64,000 bases of DNA from Pedobacter ginsengisoli (GTDB taxonomy: Bacteria; Bacteroidota; Bacteroidia; Sphingobacteriales; Sphingobacteriaceae): contig NZ_JASSYX010000003.1 in the NCBI RefSeq assembly GCF_030244015.1, positions 62,001 to 126,000 on the forward strand. Reading direction: 5' to 3'. Below are positions 6,682 to 15,812 of the stretch, piece after piece; within the stretch, counting starts at the first letter, position 1; every line of letters starts with the position of its first letter. The translations under genes and the position numbers were made by a program. The notes below the pieces were generated by a model that saw only the letters and a program-made list of their open reading frames with translations, was not told the DNA's origin and did not search any database.

Positions 6682-6727
6682 CCGCCATTAAACATTGCAA
6701 ACCCCATCAAAAGATGCAAATCACAAG
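6682..6727 (-). repeat. Outermost right end of the element mosaic, overlapping the sigma-factor stop codon
   Basis: On the minus strand it reads CTTGTGATTTGCATCTTTTG, then ATGGGG, and 24 bp further TTTAATGGCGGG. This is the same doublet design as the other ends. It is inverted with respect to the outermost left end at 2951. The sigma-factor stop codon (6721-6723) lies inside it. Confidence 0.65.
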
Positions 6728-7290
6728 GAGATTAAGCCAAATGCAACCGGCCCCAGCCGTCCCCTTAATGTCTTGAGCGCACGCTTCATATGTGTTTCAA
6801 CAGTCTGTTCAGATATGCCCAGTTTATCAGCAATTTCCTTATTACTCATAAAGGCATCTTTACGAAGCAGGAAAACTTCACGCATTTTTTCCGGCAAAGC
6901 CGCAATCTCCTGATCAATCAACCTGGCAATATCTTTCTCCCGGACCAGATGGTCAGCACCATCACCCCGCTCTTCTATCATCTGTTGAAGCCTGGCAATA
7001 TGCCCCTCATGCATCACCTGGTGTTTATAGCTATCCCTGATCTTATTGAGCACAATAGTAAAAAGATAGCTGCCCAAACTCACCACCTCAAGCCCAGCCC
7101 GGCAATACCACAACTGGACAAAGACATCCTGCAAAATATCCTTAGCACCCTCCCGGTCATTGATCTTCTTATAAATGAAATTCAGCAGCAAAGGCTCATA
7201 CCGCACAAAGACCTCCTCAAACGCCGCATCATCCCCCTGCTTCAGCAAAGCAACCAGTTCCTGATCGGTATAAGAGCTATAGCCTTTCAT
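6721..7290 (-). CDS. ECF RNA polymerase sigma factor (sigma-70 family, Bacteroidota type)
   Basis: The 189-residue protein has sigma region 2 (about 25-90: FEEVFVRYEPLLLNFIYKKI...DILQDVFVQLW) and region 4 (about 125-180: IAALPEKMREVFLLRKDAFM...EIADKLGISEQTVETHMKRA). Such factors are normally encoded next to fecR and an STN-type susC. Here fecR follows 3.8 kb downstream on the same strand, which fits one signalling locus split by inserted elements. The last residues and the stop codon fall within an element end, so the natural C terminus may have been altered. Upstream, 206 bp without a gene hold no clear promoter; a TATCTTTA stretch is the nearest candidate. Confidence 0.9.
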   Translation of the reverse strand: MKGYSSYTDQELVALLKQGDDAAFEEVFVRYEPLLLNFIYKKINDREGAKDILQDVFVQLWYCRAGLEVVSLGSYLFTIVLNKIRDSYKHQVMHEGHIARLQQMIEERGDGADHLVREKDIARLIDQEIAALPEKMREVFLLRKDAFMSNKEIADKLGISEQTVETHMKRALKTLRGRLGPVAFGLISL

Positions 7291-7496
7291 CGTTTTTTAT
7301 GAATTCCCCTATATAAAGATAACAATAAGTTAATGTAAACTTATACTAAATCAGCGACATAACGGTAATTGCACTTCTAATTATTTGAGACTTTAGTCGC
7401 TAAAAGCGTTTAGAAATACTATAGCCCTTGTATCATCCGCAGTGAAACCGAGCTCAAACAGAGGCCCCAAGTCAAATGATTTCGTTGTTGTTGAAT

Positions 7497-9107
7497 TTAC
7501 GTGGCCACTGCTTCAAGTGAGCCTGCCGTCTGTCTTTTCTCCCTTAGCAACCGGATAACAGCAATGCAGACCGAAACGATCAGCACGGCAAGTATAACAG
7601 CAACGGCAATGCTCATGGATAGAAATATCGCTTTATTGCTCAGCAACTGGCTTTGTATGGCCACCGATCTGCTCAGGTTCAGGTTTGCCAGGCTTTCCGC
7701 TTGTGCAGGGCTCATCCCTTTGCTAATGAATAATTGCCGCAGCATTGCCAATCTTTCACCGGCCATCTGCCCGGTACTTGTAATGTGAACCAGGAAACGC
7801 TCCTTAAAAAGCTGATTGTAGTAAAGCTGCAGATTATAGAATCCGGCACCGACATTCAGGACGGTAACGAAACGCACATAAGCAGCAACGATCAGCCCGG
7901 TCATTCCGGTATATGGTGGCAGAGAAGTCAGCGTGAAAATCATGATCGGTACAAAGATCAGCCCTGAGGCCGCTCCCTGCAAAAAAACAGGTAGCATTAG
8001 ATCCCCAAACGACAGATCATGAGTAAAAATATGGTACATCCAGAGGTGATAAAACAGCAATATCGCAAAACCGACGATCAGCACCGCCGGGACAATCTTT
8101 TTGTTTTTCAGGATCAGTTTACCGGAGATAAACATAAAAGTAAAAACACCAGCTACATTGACAAGGCCCAGTGCCATAATCTGAGACGGACTCCATTGCA
8201 GCACCCCCGCGGTATAACCAAAGACCAGGTTCAAGCTGTCTTTGATGCCATAGTATAGCGCAAGCAAGATCAGACCGGCCCAGAATTTTTTGTACTTAAA
8301 GGCTGTGATGTTGATCAAGGGCCGCTTTACTGTAGCTGCCCGGAACAGGAACAGCAGCAGCATGAGCATAAATAAACAGGAAGAAAAGCGGATGTGCGGA
8401 TCACTAAACCAGTAATATTTGGAGCCGTAGATCAGCGTGTAGGCGAGTGAAAGCCCTGCGGTAAGAAAAAATATGGATCCCGCCCAGTCGATCTGGTACA
8501 GGGGATAAGGTCTGATCCCTGACCTGGGGTTGAAGATCAGCAGGATCAGTACCAGGGACAAAACCTGGAAAGCAATTAGGTACCAGTAAATCTCTTTCCA
8601 GTTCTGATTGAGCGCCACCTGGGAGAAGACCAGCCCGATAAATACCCCACTGCTCAAAATAGTCCCGTAGAATATTGATGGCGCAGCAATTTGCCTGTAC
8701 TCGGGTTTCAGGTAAAGAGAAAGCATCATCAGCATAGTGCCACAGATCATGCAGACCACAATCCCCTGCAAAAAGCGAAATATAAAAAACAGGATCAGGT
8801 CGGTGGTATAGACACAGGCAATACTAAGAACAATTCCTAAGGTGATCGCAAAGATCAGATAGCTTCGGGCCTCGAAATACCGGATCAGCCGAAAATGTAC
8901 CGGTAAGGTGACCAGTATCCCCACATAGGTCATCTGAAGTGCAAAGGTGATGTCCTCGGGCTGCGCACCCATGGAAGAGATGACATACTGCTGGCTCATG
9001 GCAAAGGCTGCGAACTGCACAATACCTGACAGCATGATCAAAAAGAGCAGGAATGGCAGCCCTGTTTTGCCGGCCAGCCAGGGATAAACGTAATTTGGAG
9101 TTTTCAT
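7497..9107 (-). CDS. MFS drug exporter, DHA2 (EmrB/QacA)-like
   Basis: The 536-residue inner-membrane protein has about 14 predicted transmembrane segments and a short charged C terminus (RLLREKRQTAGS). The length and helix number fit the DHA2 family. It starts one base after the stop of the HlyD-family gene. The order TolC, HlyD, MFS on one strand makes a complete EmrAB-TolC-type pump that would export drugs or toxic organic compounds across both membranes. The extended periplasmic loop between the last two helices (YNQLFKERFLVHITSTGQMA) is also usual in EmrB relatives. Confidence 0.88.
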   Translation of the reverse strand: MKTPNYVYPWLAGKTGLPFLLFLIMLSGIVQFAAFAMSQQYVISSMGAQPEDITFALQMTYVGILVTLPVHFRLIRYFEARSYLIFAITLGIVLSIACVYTTDLILFFIFRFLQGIVVCMICGTMLMMLSLYLKPEYRQIAAPSIFYGTILSSGVFIGLVFSQVALNQNWKEIYWYLIAFQVLSLVLILLIFNPRSGIRPYPLYQIDWAGSIFFLTAGLSLAYTLIYGSKYYWFSDPHIRFSSCLFMLMLLLFLFRAATVKRPLINITAFKYKKFWAGLILLALYYGIKDSLNLVFGYTAGVLQWSPSQIMALGLVNVAGVFTFMFISGKLILKNKKIVPAVLIVGFAILLFYHLWMYHIFTHDLSFGDLMLPVFLQGAASGLIFVPIMIFTLTSLPPYTGMTGLIVAAYVRFVTVLNVGAGFYNLQLYYNQLFKERFLVHITSTGQMAGERLAMLRQLFISKGMSPAQAESLANLNLSRSVAIQSQLLSNKAIFLSMSIAVAVILAVLIVSVCIAVIRLLREKRQTAGSLEAVAT

Positions 9108-9108
9108 G

Positions 9109-10152
9109 TTAGTTATAGTATACGGAGACTGTTGCGTTCATTCCGGATTTGACCTCTTCAATATTTTGGTCATCAAAGCTGATCCTGACCGGTATACGCT
9201 GCACGATCTTTACAAAATTCCCGGTTGAATTGTCCGGTGGCAACAATGAGAACTTGGCACCGGTAGATGCTGAAATTGCCTGGATCCTGCCCTTATAGGT
9301 CTTTTTAGAAATGGCATCAATCTCAATATCGACGGTCTGCCCTATACGCATTCCTTCTATCTGGGTTTCTTTAAAGTTTGCAGTGATCCATTTTTTGTGT
9401 TCATTGACAATAGAAACCAGGGGCTGTCCGGGCTGAATCTGCTGGCCTTCCAAAATTGTCTTTCTACCCATTCTGCCTGCGTAAGGTGCCTTGATGATGG
9501 TATAAGCCAGATTTATTTTGGCCAGGGTCAACTGAGCCTCTTTCTTCTTCAGGTCTGCGTTCAGCAAGGCCTTTCGTGATCTAAGCTCCTCAACTTTTGC
9601 CAGCCCGGTTTTCAGGCCGCTTTGTGCTGCATGAAAATCGCTGAGTGCCACATCATACCTGGCCTGGACAGATTCCAGATCTGCACCGGTGACGGCTTCT
9701 TCTTTAATCAGGTTGCGATAACGTTCGATCTCAGACTGCTGCTGCACAAGGCGCGCCCTGGCCGCCTGGATCTGGTCACGATTGACCAGCGTTCCGCTTT
9801 CAGCAGCGTGGATACCAGCGTCAAGTACATCAAGCTGTGCTTTGGCATCGTCCATGAAAGCATTAGCCTCATTGAGTTTTTGTTGATATTCCTGGTCTTC
9901 CATGATGACCAGTGTATCTCCGCTTTTCACCCGCTGGTGTTCTTCAAAACAAACTTTTTTGATGAATCCACCCGCCCGTGCCGATACCGGGTTGATGTAA
10001 GCATCAACCTGCGCATCGTTGGTTTGGATAGAATCCAAATTTGCTGCAATATGGATACCGAAATAAATTAGGGCAGTTGCAATAATAGCAATTGCGATGA
10101 GTAAATATGCCCGGTTTGCCGAGCTTACATTAGAAGTAGTTGTCGTTTTCAT
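9109..10152 (-). CDS. HlyD/EmrA-family periplasmic adaptor
   Basis: The 347-residue protein has one N-terminal membrane anchor (about 15-33, YLLIAIAIIATALIYFGI). A biotinyl-lipoyl-like half-motif follows (NDAQVDAYINPVSARAGGFI, KVCFEEHQRVKSGDTLVIME). A long alpha-helical hairpin spans about 80-195. A returning lipoyl and beta-barrel part (KAPYAGRMGRKTILEGQQIQ; GMRIGQTVDIEIDA) and a C-terminal membrane-proximal domain complete it. It should bridge the MFS transporter to the TolC protein. It lies 16 bp after the TolC-family gene and 1 bp before the MFS gene, so the three are surely co-transcribed. Confidence 0.92.
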   Translation of the reverse strand: MKTTTTSNVSSANRAYLLIAIAIIATALIYFGIHIAANLDSIQTNDAQVDAYINPVSARAGGFIKKVCFEEHQRVKSGDTLVIMEDQEYQQKLNEANAFMDDAKAQLDVLDAGIHAAESGTLVNRDQIQAARARLVQQQSEIERYRNLIKEEAVTGADLESVQARYDVALSDFHAAQSGLKTGLAKVEELRSRKALLNADLKKKEAQLTLAKINLAYTIIKAPYAGRMGRKTILEGQQIQPGQPLVSIVNEHKKWITANFKETQIEGMRIGQTVDIEIDAISKKTYKGRIQAISASTGAKFSLLPPDNSTGNFVKIVQRIPVRISFDDQNIEEVKSGMNATVSVYYN

Positions 10153-10168
10153 GTCGATTTAAATAAGT

Positions 10169-11488
10169 TTATAGTTTACCTGAAGTGTATTTTAGGCGAT
10201 AGACCAACAGCTGGCGTATGGCCTTGGCCTGAACCAGGTTGTATATGGATTCCTGGTAAAGATTATCGGCATCCAGTAGATCGGTCAATAGCGCCAGCTG
10301 GTTGAAGTACTTAGAGCTGACAATCTTGTAGTTTACCGCTGCCTGCTCAATTTGTTTTTGGATGACCTGGATCCTGTTTGAAGCTTCCTGATATTTAATG
10401 CCGAGGCTTTGCGCTTCCTGCAGGGTATTGTCTGCGACAACCTCCTTCTGCATCTGAAGCTGCTGCAACCGCTTTTGGGCAGCACCTACTTTGTGTTTGT
10501 TGTGGTAGATAGCAGACAGGTTGTACTGCACCTTCAACCCAACAAAACCAATAGAATAGGCCTGATCAACCGGTGGAAAGAAGATGGTATTTGGATAAGA
10601 CAGGCCATATGCTGAATATACCGAGACTGAAGGGTAATAGCCGCTCCGTATCCCTTTAATTCTGGCTTGCTGAACTTTCTGAGTTTCTCCGAATTTCAGA
10701 ACAGAAAATGAGGTACTTGGCGCATCAAGGACCAAGTCCCCGATTTGCGCAACAGAAAGGCTGTCAGTACCCAGGCTGTCGACGGCCTGTATGCGTGTTT
10801 TCCCGGACAGATCAAGCAGCACGCTGAGTTTATCGCCTGCAATCCTCAGGTCATTACGGATCTGCTCCAGCCCAAGCTGTACATTGGAAAGCATCACTTC
10901 AGCGCGGAGTACATCACTTCTCGTAACCTTTTGGTGTTTGTACAGTGCATTGATGTTCTTTAACCTGGTTTCTGCCCTTCTTACCTGGTCAAGGGTAAGT
11001 TTTTCCTGTGCTGAAAGCCGGATCAGGTCCAGATACCGGGCTGCTACCTGAAGGCTTACACCTCCGCTTGTTTCCCTGGTACTGAGCTCTGCCAATGAAG
11101 ACCTGTATTGTTGTTCCTGGAGCAGGGACCTGGTCCTGCCGCCTGAATATAAGTTCAAACTGGCGCTCAATCCAAGGTCGGCCCCGTCAGGCCCAGGCCT
11201 TTTAGGTACAGACTTACTTTCGAAAAGGCCGTCAGTGTACATGGTAAGCTTGGTAAATCTTTGATAGGAACCGCTTGCGCCGACACTTGGCAGTACAGAT
11301 GCTTTCGAATCGCTGAGATCCTCGGTTGCAGCTTCTTCCTCAGCCTTGCCCACCAGTATTGCTTTATTGCATATCCTGGATCTTGAGATCGCATCCTGCA
11401 ATGAAAGTCTCAGCAAAGAATCCTGCCTGACCTGGGCGAAAGTACCGCTGGATATCAGCAGCAGAACCGCTATTTTTATGATTTTCAT
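10169..11488 (-). CDS. TolC-family outer-membrane efflux protein
   Basis: The ATG at 11488 is preferred because it gives a compact signal peptide (MKIIKIAVLLLISSGTFAQ). A start nine codons earlier at 11515 is possible. Two OEP repeats follow: coiled-coil helical stretches around YLDLIRLSAQEKLTLDQVRR, and in the second half LYQESIYNLVQAKAIRQLLV at the C terminus. The protein would form the trimeric outer-membrane channel of the pump. It is the first gene of the efflux operon. A pirin-like gene lies upstream on the same strand, separated by 92 bp. Confidence 0.88.
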   Translation of the reverse strand: MKIIKIAVLLLISSGTFAQVRQDSLLRLSLQDAISRSRICNKAILVGKAEEEAATEDLSDSKASVLPSVGASGSYQRFTKLTMYTDGLFESKSVPKRPGPDGADLGLSASLNLYSGGRTRSLLQEQQYRSSLAELSTRETSGGVSLQVAARYLDLIRLSAQEKLTLDQVRRAETRLKNINALYKHQKVTRSDVLRAEVMLSNVQLGLEQIRNDLRIAGDKLSVLLDLSGKTRIQAVDSLGTDSLSVAQIGDLVLDAPSTSFSVLKFGETQKVQQARIKGIRSGYYPSVSVYSAYGLSYPNTIFFPPVDQAYSIGFVGLKVQYNLSAIYHNKHKVGAAQKRLQQLQMQKEVVADNTLQEAQSLGIKYQEASNRIQVIQKQIEQAAVNYKIVSSKYFNQLALLTDLLDADNLYQESIYNLVQAKAIRQLLVYRLKYTSGKL

Positions 11489-11580
11489 ATTGAATTGTTT
11501 TATTAAAATTTTCATAACTAATTACTTGTGCCGGTCTTTCTGAATTTTAGCCCCGGCGCTTGCTCATGTGAATACTGAGC

Positions 11581-12279
11581 TTACTGATCTGACGCATTCG
11601 CTGGAAGTTTAAACAGCATCACAGCGCTGTCCTTTGTGAATTCCAGGCTGAGCCCGGGTTTGCATTCGATCAGGACTGTGTCCTTAGCAGTCATGCTCAG
11701 TCCATTTACCCACAATTCGCCCCAGACAACAAAAATGACCATGTGATCCAAAAATTCCGGGATGGGATGCACGAATCCCTTATCAAACTGACCGGCAAGT
11801 ATTTTTATAGGAGACGGGCTAATAATCCGGTATAGTATATTTTTATCAGGCAGGCCCCCTTCCTGCAGAAAACTGGTGCCATCGTAGTTTGCACCCTTAC
11901 CCATTTCTATTTCTATGAATTCCGCATCGGTATGGTTGAGGGAGTTTTTCACCTGGTATTCATAGCGACCTGATTGGTTGGTCATGACCAGTAAGGTTCC
12001 TTTTACCAGCTTTCTTTTGAAGCCAAAGGAATCAGCATAGTTGAGTTTCCCTGCCAGCATAGCAATAACTATAACTGTCCCGGGCGTGGTAAATTCTCGC
12101 CGCACTTTTTCTTTTACAGGCAGTATGATCCTTTGGTCAAGCGACATCCAGGGCCAGGTGCGACCATCCTGCCATTTGAAATCCGATCGGGCCAGGGAAC
12201 GGTAAGTTTTGACCGCGATTTCATCTGTAAACTTTCTTTCTGGTTCAGGAATATATTTCATCTTAGGGGCTTCCGGCAA
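11581..12279 (-). CDS. Pirin-like/bicupin protein
   Basis: This 232-residue, beta-rich, soluble protein has no signal peptide. The central part (FGFKRKLVKGTLLVMTNQSG, then YEYQVKNSLNHTDAEFIEIEM) resembles the conserved first cupin of pirin/YhaK-type proteins. A second cupin-like part (GELWVNGLSMTAKDTVLIEC) follows. The metal-binding histidines usual in pirin are not clear, so it may not be an active quercetinase. It sits between an AraC regulator and the efflux operon on the same strand. A role in stress or xenobiotic response is only inferred from that context. A start at residue 7 (MKYIPEPER) is possible. Confidence 0.55.
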   Translation of the reverse strand: MPEAPKMKYIPEPERKFTDEIAVKTYRSLARSDFKWQDGRTWPWMSLDQRIILPVKEKVRREFTTPGTVIVIAMLAGKLNYADSFGFKRKLVKGTLLVMTNQSGRYEYQVKNSLNHTDAEFIEIEMGKGANYDGTSFLQEGGLPDKNILYRIISPSPIKILAGQFDKGFVHPIPEFLDHMVIFVVWGELWVNGLSMTAKDTVLIECKPGLSLEFTKDSAVMLFKLPANASDQ

Positions 12280-12375
12280 TTGGTACCGGTTGCCGGTACA
12301 AATCTCTGCACGGCATCAGCCTCAAAAAAGGTTGGATTTTCCCTTCTTTTGGTCTAAATGTCCCCTGAATATGAA

Positions 12376-13248
12376 TTAAGTATGGGACTTCCTGTAATCG
12401 AGCGGGGAAACACCTTCAAGATTCTTGAAATATTTACCGAAAAAAGACTGGTCAGAAAAATTCAGATGGTCACTGATCTCAGAAATATTGAGGTGTTTAT
12501 TTTGCAGGAGCACCTTGGCTTCCAGCAGCACTGCCTTATCTATCCATTCCCCGGCAGTTTGCCCGGTGACATCTTTAACCACCCTGGAAAGATATTTTGG
12601 AGTAACATTCAGCGCAGCCGCATAATAATTTACCGACCGGTGCCTTACAAATTCCTTGATGAGCATATTTCTGAAACGCTGAAACAGCGGGTTTACCTTT
12701 TCAGACTTAGCCGCTTGCTTCTGTTGCCGGTGACAACCATCAATATAATAAATAAGCACATAAATCAGATTGCGCATGATGGAGTGTTCATGTTCAAGGT
12801 TGTCCGATACGCAATTCGCGATCTGCGAATAGAGAGCCTGAAGGCGAACGAGCGTCTGCTCATCCGGCGAGATCACATGATGATCGTTGTCTTCAAAAAA
12901 TGGGAATTTATTCAGGAAGAACACATCTGATTGCTGTTCCACTAAAAATGCTTCCTTAAAAAAGATCAGCTCCATTCCCGGTTTTTGATCAGAACGTTTA
13001 AAACTCCGGGTGACGCTTGGCCCAATGGTGATTAAAGCAGGTGCCTGTACAAAATGTGAAGTAAGCCCGGCCTGAAAATTAAGTTCCCCTTCCCGTAGGA
13101 ATGCGATGCTGAAGTTCTCGGCCCGAAATGGCTCTGCTGCATAGATTGGTTCCTTGCCCATCGGAACAAAAAGATAGTCTTTCTGATCTGCACTGGATGC
13201 AAAAGCACTTTGAAGTTTGGAAATCGTATAGGTGGTGATTTCTTCCAT
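12376..13248 (-). CDS. AraC-family transcriptional regulator
   Basis: The 290-residue protein has an N-terminal cupin-like sensor (about 20-130; FSIAFLREGELNFQAGL...ALITIGPSV). Its C-terminal double helix-turn-helix (about 190-287) includes NVTPKYLSRVVKDVTGQTAG and ISEISDHLNFSDQSFFGKYF, then KNLEGVSPLDYRK. It is encoded directly upstream of the pirin-like gene and the efflux operon on the same strand. It is the likely activator of that operon, although no operator was identified. The 296 bp upstream, to the next gene on the plus strand, contain no feature I can support. Confidence 0.9.
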   Translation of the reverse strand: MEEITTYTISKLQSAFASSADQKDYLFVPMGKEPIYAAEPFRAENFSIAFLREGELNFQAGLTSHFVQAPALITIGPSVTRSFKRSDQKPGMELIFFKEAFLVEQQSDVFFLNKFPFFEDNDHHVISPDEQTLVRLQALYSQIANCVSDNLEHEHSIMRNLIYVLIYYIDGCHRQQKQAAKSEKVNPLFQRFRNMLIKEFVRHRSVNYYAAALNVTPKYLSRVVKDVTGQTAGEWIDKAVLLEAKVLLQNKHLNISEISDHLNFSDQSFFGKYFKNLEGVSPLDYRKSHT

Positions 13249-13544
13249 AAATTTCTGAGCCGACCGTTGGACGACCCTTCAAAAATAGCACTTTTAGCTG
13301 CAATCCGACAAGCTGGTTCAAGCAGTAAACCTCATTCAGGCAAATCGGGCGCAGCTTCGAAAAAACCTTTCTTCACCATTTAAAGTGGGCAGGCTCTCTT
13401 TTGTGCCCTGCCCCCAGGCTTTGTATGGCAATAAAGCGCAAAGGGATTTGAAGGATTTGCCCAACTATTTGGAAAAAAGGCCTCTGGTCATTCAACCCAA
13501 AATTTTCTGATGCTATCCAATCTGATTTTTCTTTAATTTGCATC

Positions 13545-14540
13545 ATGTTCAAACAAGCCTGCATCATTTTAATTTTGACCCTAATCGCCTGCCAGGGCGA
13601 GCATGGGCAAAAGCAGGACGATTATAGAAATTATCACCGGCAAATGATCATAGCGGATCAGGATATCGTCAACGGTCGTTATCAGGAAGCCTTGACCGTA
13701 ATGGATCAGGTTTTCAGGCATTATGACTTTGTATTTCTGCGGGATTACCAGATCGCCGCACAGATCGCGGTTTACATTGGTAAAAGGCCAAAGGCTTTTG
13801 AATATCTGCGGGCAGCGATTGCCAATGGCTTGACTTTACCATCAATTCGGAAAAATAAGCTTCTCCGCCAGCTACAGACTGATCCGGCTTGGCAGCCACT
13901 TGTAAAGGAATATCCTGCGTTGCACCGCCGCTATCTCCAAAGGCTTGACATGCCAATGCGAAATATCTTAAAGCAATTGTTTAAGGACGATCAGAAACTG
14001 GCTGCAGAAAACCTGAAGATCACCGGGGAAAAAGCACAGGATGACTTTCTTATGCGCCGTTTTGTCCCCCAGAGTGAAAGGCAGGTCAAACAGATTTATG
14101 AGCTGATCTTACAAAAAGGTTACCCGGGAGAAAAACGGATCGGTAACACATTATGGGCCTGGACCATTCTCAGTCATCATAATTCCATATCCCCGGCTTA
14201 TGTAAGGCAGGACAAATTATACGCCGCACTACGCCCCTTGTTATTCAAGGCTATAGCCACCGGCGACCTGTCACCTGGCGATCTCGCTGTTATCGAGGAC
14301 TGGCGCATCACCGTCGGCTCTGACCATAAAGAAAGATCTTATGGTTATTTAAATACACTGACTATACATGACCTGCCTAAAGCGGACCAATTGCGCCAAG
14401 CTATCGGATTACCTTCTATAAAACTAAGGAATCAATTGGTCGATGTGCAAAAACGGACCGGCATCGATTTTTATCTGGAAGGGACGATGTGGGTAGAGGG
14501 AAAGATTCCCGTCTTGAAAAAAATCTATGCAACACAATAA
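13545..14540 (+). CDS. DUF6624-like lipoprotein
   Basis: The 331-residue protein has a lipoprotein signal (hydrophobic stretch followed by LIAC, Cys16). An N-terminal helical part of TPR-like character follows (YQEALTVMDQVFRHYDFVFL, AFEYLRAAIANGLTLPSIRK). The C-terminal half (about 170-330) matches the DUF6624 pattern: KGYPGEKRIGNTLWAWTILS, hydrophobic HH, LRPLLFKAIATGDLSPGDLA, then IEDW...YGY. The function of the domain is unknown. The gene is followed after 53 bp by a serine hydrolase on the same strand. Confidence 0.65.
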   Translation: MFKQACIILILTLIACQGEHGQKQDDYRNYHRQMIIADQDIVNGRYQEALTVMDQVFRHYDFVFLRDYQIAAQIAVYIGKRPKAFEYLRAAIANGLTLPSIRKNKLLRQLQTDPAWQPLVKEYPALHRRYLQRLDMPMRNILKQLFKDDQKLAAENLKITGEKAQDDFLMRRFVPQSERQVKQIYELILQKGYPGEKRIGNTLWAWTILSHHNSISPAYVRQDKLYAALRPLLFKAIATGDLSPGDLAVIEDWRITVGSDHKERSYGYLNTLTIHDLPKADQLRQAIGLPSIKLRNQLVDVQKRTGIDFYLEGTMWVEGKIPVLKKIYATQ

Positions 14541-14593
14541 AAATAATTGTGTCTGTTTAAAGAAAAGTGCATACCTAAACCATCCTTTTAATC

Positions 14594-15748
14594 GTGAAAA
14601 CATGGAAACTATTCACCCTGGCCCTGACTTTTATTATTACCAAAGTGGCGGCACAGGACGCATCTCATCAAATTGATAGCCTGCTCAAAGCAAGAACAGA
14701 GACTGCGGGTATCGTGGGGTTATCCGCAGCGATAATATCTGACAAAGGCGTACTCTGGTCTAAGGGATACGGTTATGCAGATAAAGAAAAACAAATTCCC
14801 TATACCCCTGAAACCATTATGAACATCGGCTCGGTCAGCAAGTCCATTACCGGGATCTGCGTCATGCGGGCTGTTCAGGAAAACAAGTTATCCCTGGATG
14901 AGGACATCAACAAATATTTACCCTTTAAAGTGCAGAACCCTTATTTTCCAGGAGACAAGATCACCATGCGGCAGCTGGTGGTGCATACCTCGGGAATCCA
15001 GGACCGTGAGCCTGTCTACAGCGACACCAGCTATTATTATGGAGGTGACGCGAAAATTCCACTTGGAGAATTTTTGAAAGATTACCTGGTGCCGAAAGGC
15101 CGGTTTTATCAGGACAGCAACTTTGTGAAAGCAAAACCCGGTACTGAATCCTATTACTCCAACATAGGAGCTGCCCTTGCAGGCTACATTGTTGAAAGGG
15201 TCACCGGCATGAAGCTAAACGAATACAGCAAAAAGTTCCTTTTCGACCCATTGAACCTAAAAAACACCGGGTGGTTACTAAGCGATATAGATACCGGTAA
15301 ACATAGCAGGCTATATGAGAGGAAAGGCGACACCTTATCTTTAGTTCGCTGGTATGGGCTGGTCACTTACCCTGATGGCGGTGTACGGACTTCAGTTTCT
15401 GATCTGTCGAAAATCCTTCTGAGTATTATTGGTAGCGGGAAACAGATATTGTCGGCAAAAAGCAGAGCAGAACTGTGGCGGCCTAACTTTACCGCCACAG
15501 ATAAGCCCATTAACTATAACTATGATGCCATCAACTATAACGAAGGGGTCTTTTGGTCGATGAATGATCTGATGCGCAAAATCGGCCATATAGGTCGTGA
15601 CCCTGGAATAAATACCTATATGTATTATGACAAGAGTCTGAAAAGAGGGCTCATTATTTTTTACAACACCAGCATTCCATATAAAGACAGGCAACAGTTT
15701 GAAACCGTCTATGATCAGTTGTGGCATCTGGCTTCCTTGCTGAAATAG
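14594..15748 (+). CDS. Serine hydrolase of the beta-lactamase class C / ABC (AmpC-like) superfamily
   Basis: The 384-residue exported protein (signal peptide MKTWKLFTLALTFIITKVAA) uses a GTG start at 14594; no in-frame ATG is nearby. Catalytic signatures are SxxK (SVSK in MNIGSVSKSITGICV, about residue 80) and YxN (YYSN in GTESYYSNIGAALAGY, about 195). A late HxGRDPG stretch (IGHIGRDPGINTYM) stands at the KTG-box position. Members act as D-Ala-D-Ala carboxypeptidases, esterases or peptidases, and sequence alone does not decide. A second, distantly related member lies at 54126-55181. Confidence 0.88.
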   Translation: MKTWKLFTLALTFIITKVAAQDASHQIDSLLKARTETAGIVGLSAAIISDKGVLWSKGYGYADKEKQIPYTPETIMNIGSVSKSITGICVMRAVQENKLSLDEDINKYLPFKVQNPYFPGDKITMRQLVVHTSGIQDREPVYSDTSYYYGGDAKIPLGEFLKDYLVPKGRFYQDSNFVKAKPGTESYYSNIGAALAGYIVERVTGMKLNEYSKKFLFDPLNLKNTGWLLSDIDTGKHSRLYERKGDTLSLVRWYGLVTYPDGGVRTSVSDLSKILLSIIGSGKQILSAKSRAELWRPNFTATDKPINYNYDAINYNEGVFWSMNDLMRKIGHIGRDPGINTYMYYDKSLKRGLIIFYNTSIPYKDRQQFETVYDQLWHLASLLK

Positions 15749-15812
15749 ATGAACTTTCTATCATGAACTTTTAGCCTCTACATTGTTGTCCTTGATAACT
15801 ATGTCCATGTAA

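Noticed and set aside
2951..6727. A complete insertion sequence
   Set aside because: Inverted ends exist, but no transposase or DDE-type gene lies between them; the genes present are a GIY-YIG nuclease, a DUF1016 nuclease and an esterase.
13373..13567. 64-codon minus-strand frame before the DUF6624-like gene
   Set aside because: It overlaps the signal peptide of a well-supported gene and has no family resemblance.
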